Of a stretch of 64,000 nt of DNA, positions 63,291-64,000 are shown piece by piece. Location of the stretch: NCBI GenBank assembly GCA_022494885.1, contig JAGVSM010004964.1, forward strand, positions 186,001 to 250,000, in the 5' to 3' direction. Under the pieces are notes generated by a model, which saw only the letters and a program-made list of their open reading frames with translations, was not told where the DNA came from and did no database searches. Made by a program: the position numbers and the translations under genes. Source of the DNA: Micrasema longulum (taxonomy: Eukaryota; Arthropoda; Insecta; Trichoptera; Brachycentridae). Position 1 is the first letter of the stretch; each line of letters starts with the position of its first letter.

Positions 63291-63799
63291 CGCGTGAATG
63301 TTTACTGCCATTTATATGTTTTGGTTGTCGGCTTTTCCTTGAGAAGTAGGAACCTAAGCAGCCTGGCAGTAATTACCGCATTGCAACAGTTCACAAATTC
63401 CATTTTCAAATAAAACTGAAAGATGTATTTTTCCTTAAAAACAAATGATGACTTCTGTGATCCGCACTATAAACTAACAACAACAAATAAAATTCGTACC
63501 GCTATCTTGCTATAGGAAGTTACCGCTTAAGTGTCAGTATTAATATCATCACCGCAACCAATATCTAATCCTGATACACCAAACATAATAAGAAAGAACT
63601 TGACATCCGCATCATTCCCGCATTAATATCTGGTGGAGCAAGGGGGAACGCTTCATCACAGGTGAGTCGATTTCAATTACATATTAAGTGGCAGAAAACG
63701 TTCTTAGTAACGTGTGTGTTGGCTGACCTTGTTGGACCATCTTGGATCTGTTCATGCGCTCTCTAAGGAGGAATTTAACTTTTGCGCCTCTCTCTCGCG
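63291..63799. other. Unique segment splitting the 85-bp repeat
   Basis: Contains CATCACAG|GTGAGTCG at about 63660, a strong 5' splice consensus, just after 'ctggtggagcaagggggaac', which could mimic a primer-binding site next to an LTR. No LTR pair or ORF lies within the window. Confidence 0.3.
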
Positions 63800-63945
63800 T
63801 CACCACATACCATATTAAGTTATCTTTCAAAAGGCACGACAAACCATTGTTATAAATAGAGTTATGGTTGACGAATCAAGATATATTTCAATTATCATAT
63901 CTTGAACAAAGACGGCAAAACAAGATGTGTTTTATATATTGTAAA
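63800..63945 (+). repeat. 85-bp tandem repeat, block 2
   Basis: 'cataccatattaagttatct', 'aaaggcacgacaaaccattg', 'ttataaatagagttatggtt' and 'caagatatatttcaattatc' match block 1 units with substitutions. About 1.5 copies. Confidence 0.75.
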
Positions 63946-64000
63946 TTGTCAACCATTACCATATTTCTGAAGATGGTGTGTCACGTTTATTGTCAAGTTG

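Noticed and set aside
63600..63680. LTR retrotransposon with primer-binding site
   Set aside because: 'tggtggagcaagggg' is suggestive, but I cannot match it to a tRNA 3' end and no paired LTR, gag or pol is visible in the window.

Overview
This window looks like an arthropod nuclear genome, most likely an insect; I cannot name the species. It is strongly AT-rich, has no operon-like coding structure, and carries several non-LTR retrotransposon (LINE) types, Penelope-like elements (PLEs) and tRNA-derived SINEs. I found no intact host gene, no functional tRNA or rRNA gene and no CRISPR array. Almost every recognisable coding stretch is a 5'-truncated, frameshifted reverse-transcriptase remnant, so the window reads as an intergenic or intronic transposon graveyard with many nested insertions.

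Region by region. 1-8 kb: CR1/L2-like, RTE-like and Jockey-like LINE remnants, including the longest RT relic (4385-6115), plus PLE ends. 8-15 kb: a 40-bp minisatellite, more LINE relics and a foldback element (11.3-11.5 kb). 15-17.5 kb: a broken PIF/Harbinger-type DNA transposon and about 1 kb of T-depleted low-complexity DNA. 18-24 kb: LINE relics and PLE endonuclease debris. 24-29 kb: the clearest nested architecture (a foldback inside an RTE LINE with a 12-bp target duplication; a repeat-A element broken by two LINE tails; SINE insertions). 29-35 kb: a THAP-like exon scrap, a PLE C-terminus, an (AAAAT)n array and a near-perfect hairpin. 35.8-37.0 kb: a foldback with arms of about 245 bp. 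37-42 kb: LINE tails, an R1-like C-terminus and a PLE end pair with hammerhead-like motifs. 42.4-42.7 kb: the only CpG-dense island. 44-57 kb: LINE relics, SINEs and repeat A. 53.4-54.1 and 58.0-58.6 kb: PLE ends in inverted orientation around GIY-YIG relics. 60-64 kb: a hAT terminus, repeat A, a full SINE and an interrupted 85-bp tandem repeat.

Three themes recur. (1) At least nine places carry hammerhead-ribozyme-like cores with a palindromic CCGG helix III, in at least four PLE lineages; five have a GAAA 3' core with a well-paired helix II. (2) An abundant unclassified repeat, here called repeat A (about 19 copies), occurs as linear, tandem and inverted forms, some of them long hairpins. 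(3) Three tRNA-derived SINE families (SINE-1, -2, -3) coexist and insert into other repeats. Names such as repeat A, repeat B and LINE-C are labels for this window only. All family assignments rest on motifs read by eye; no database search was possible.
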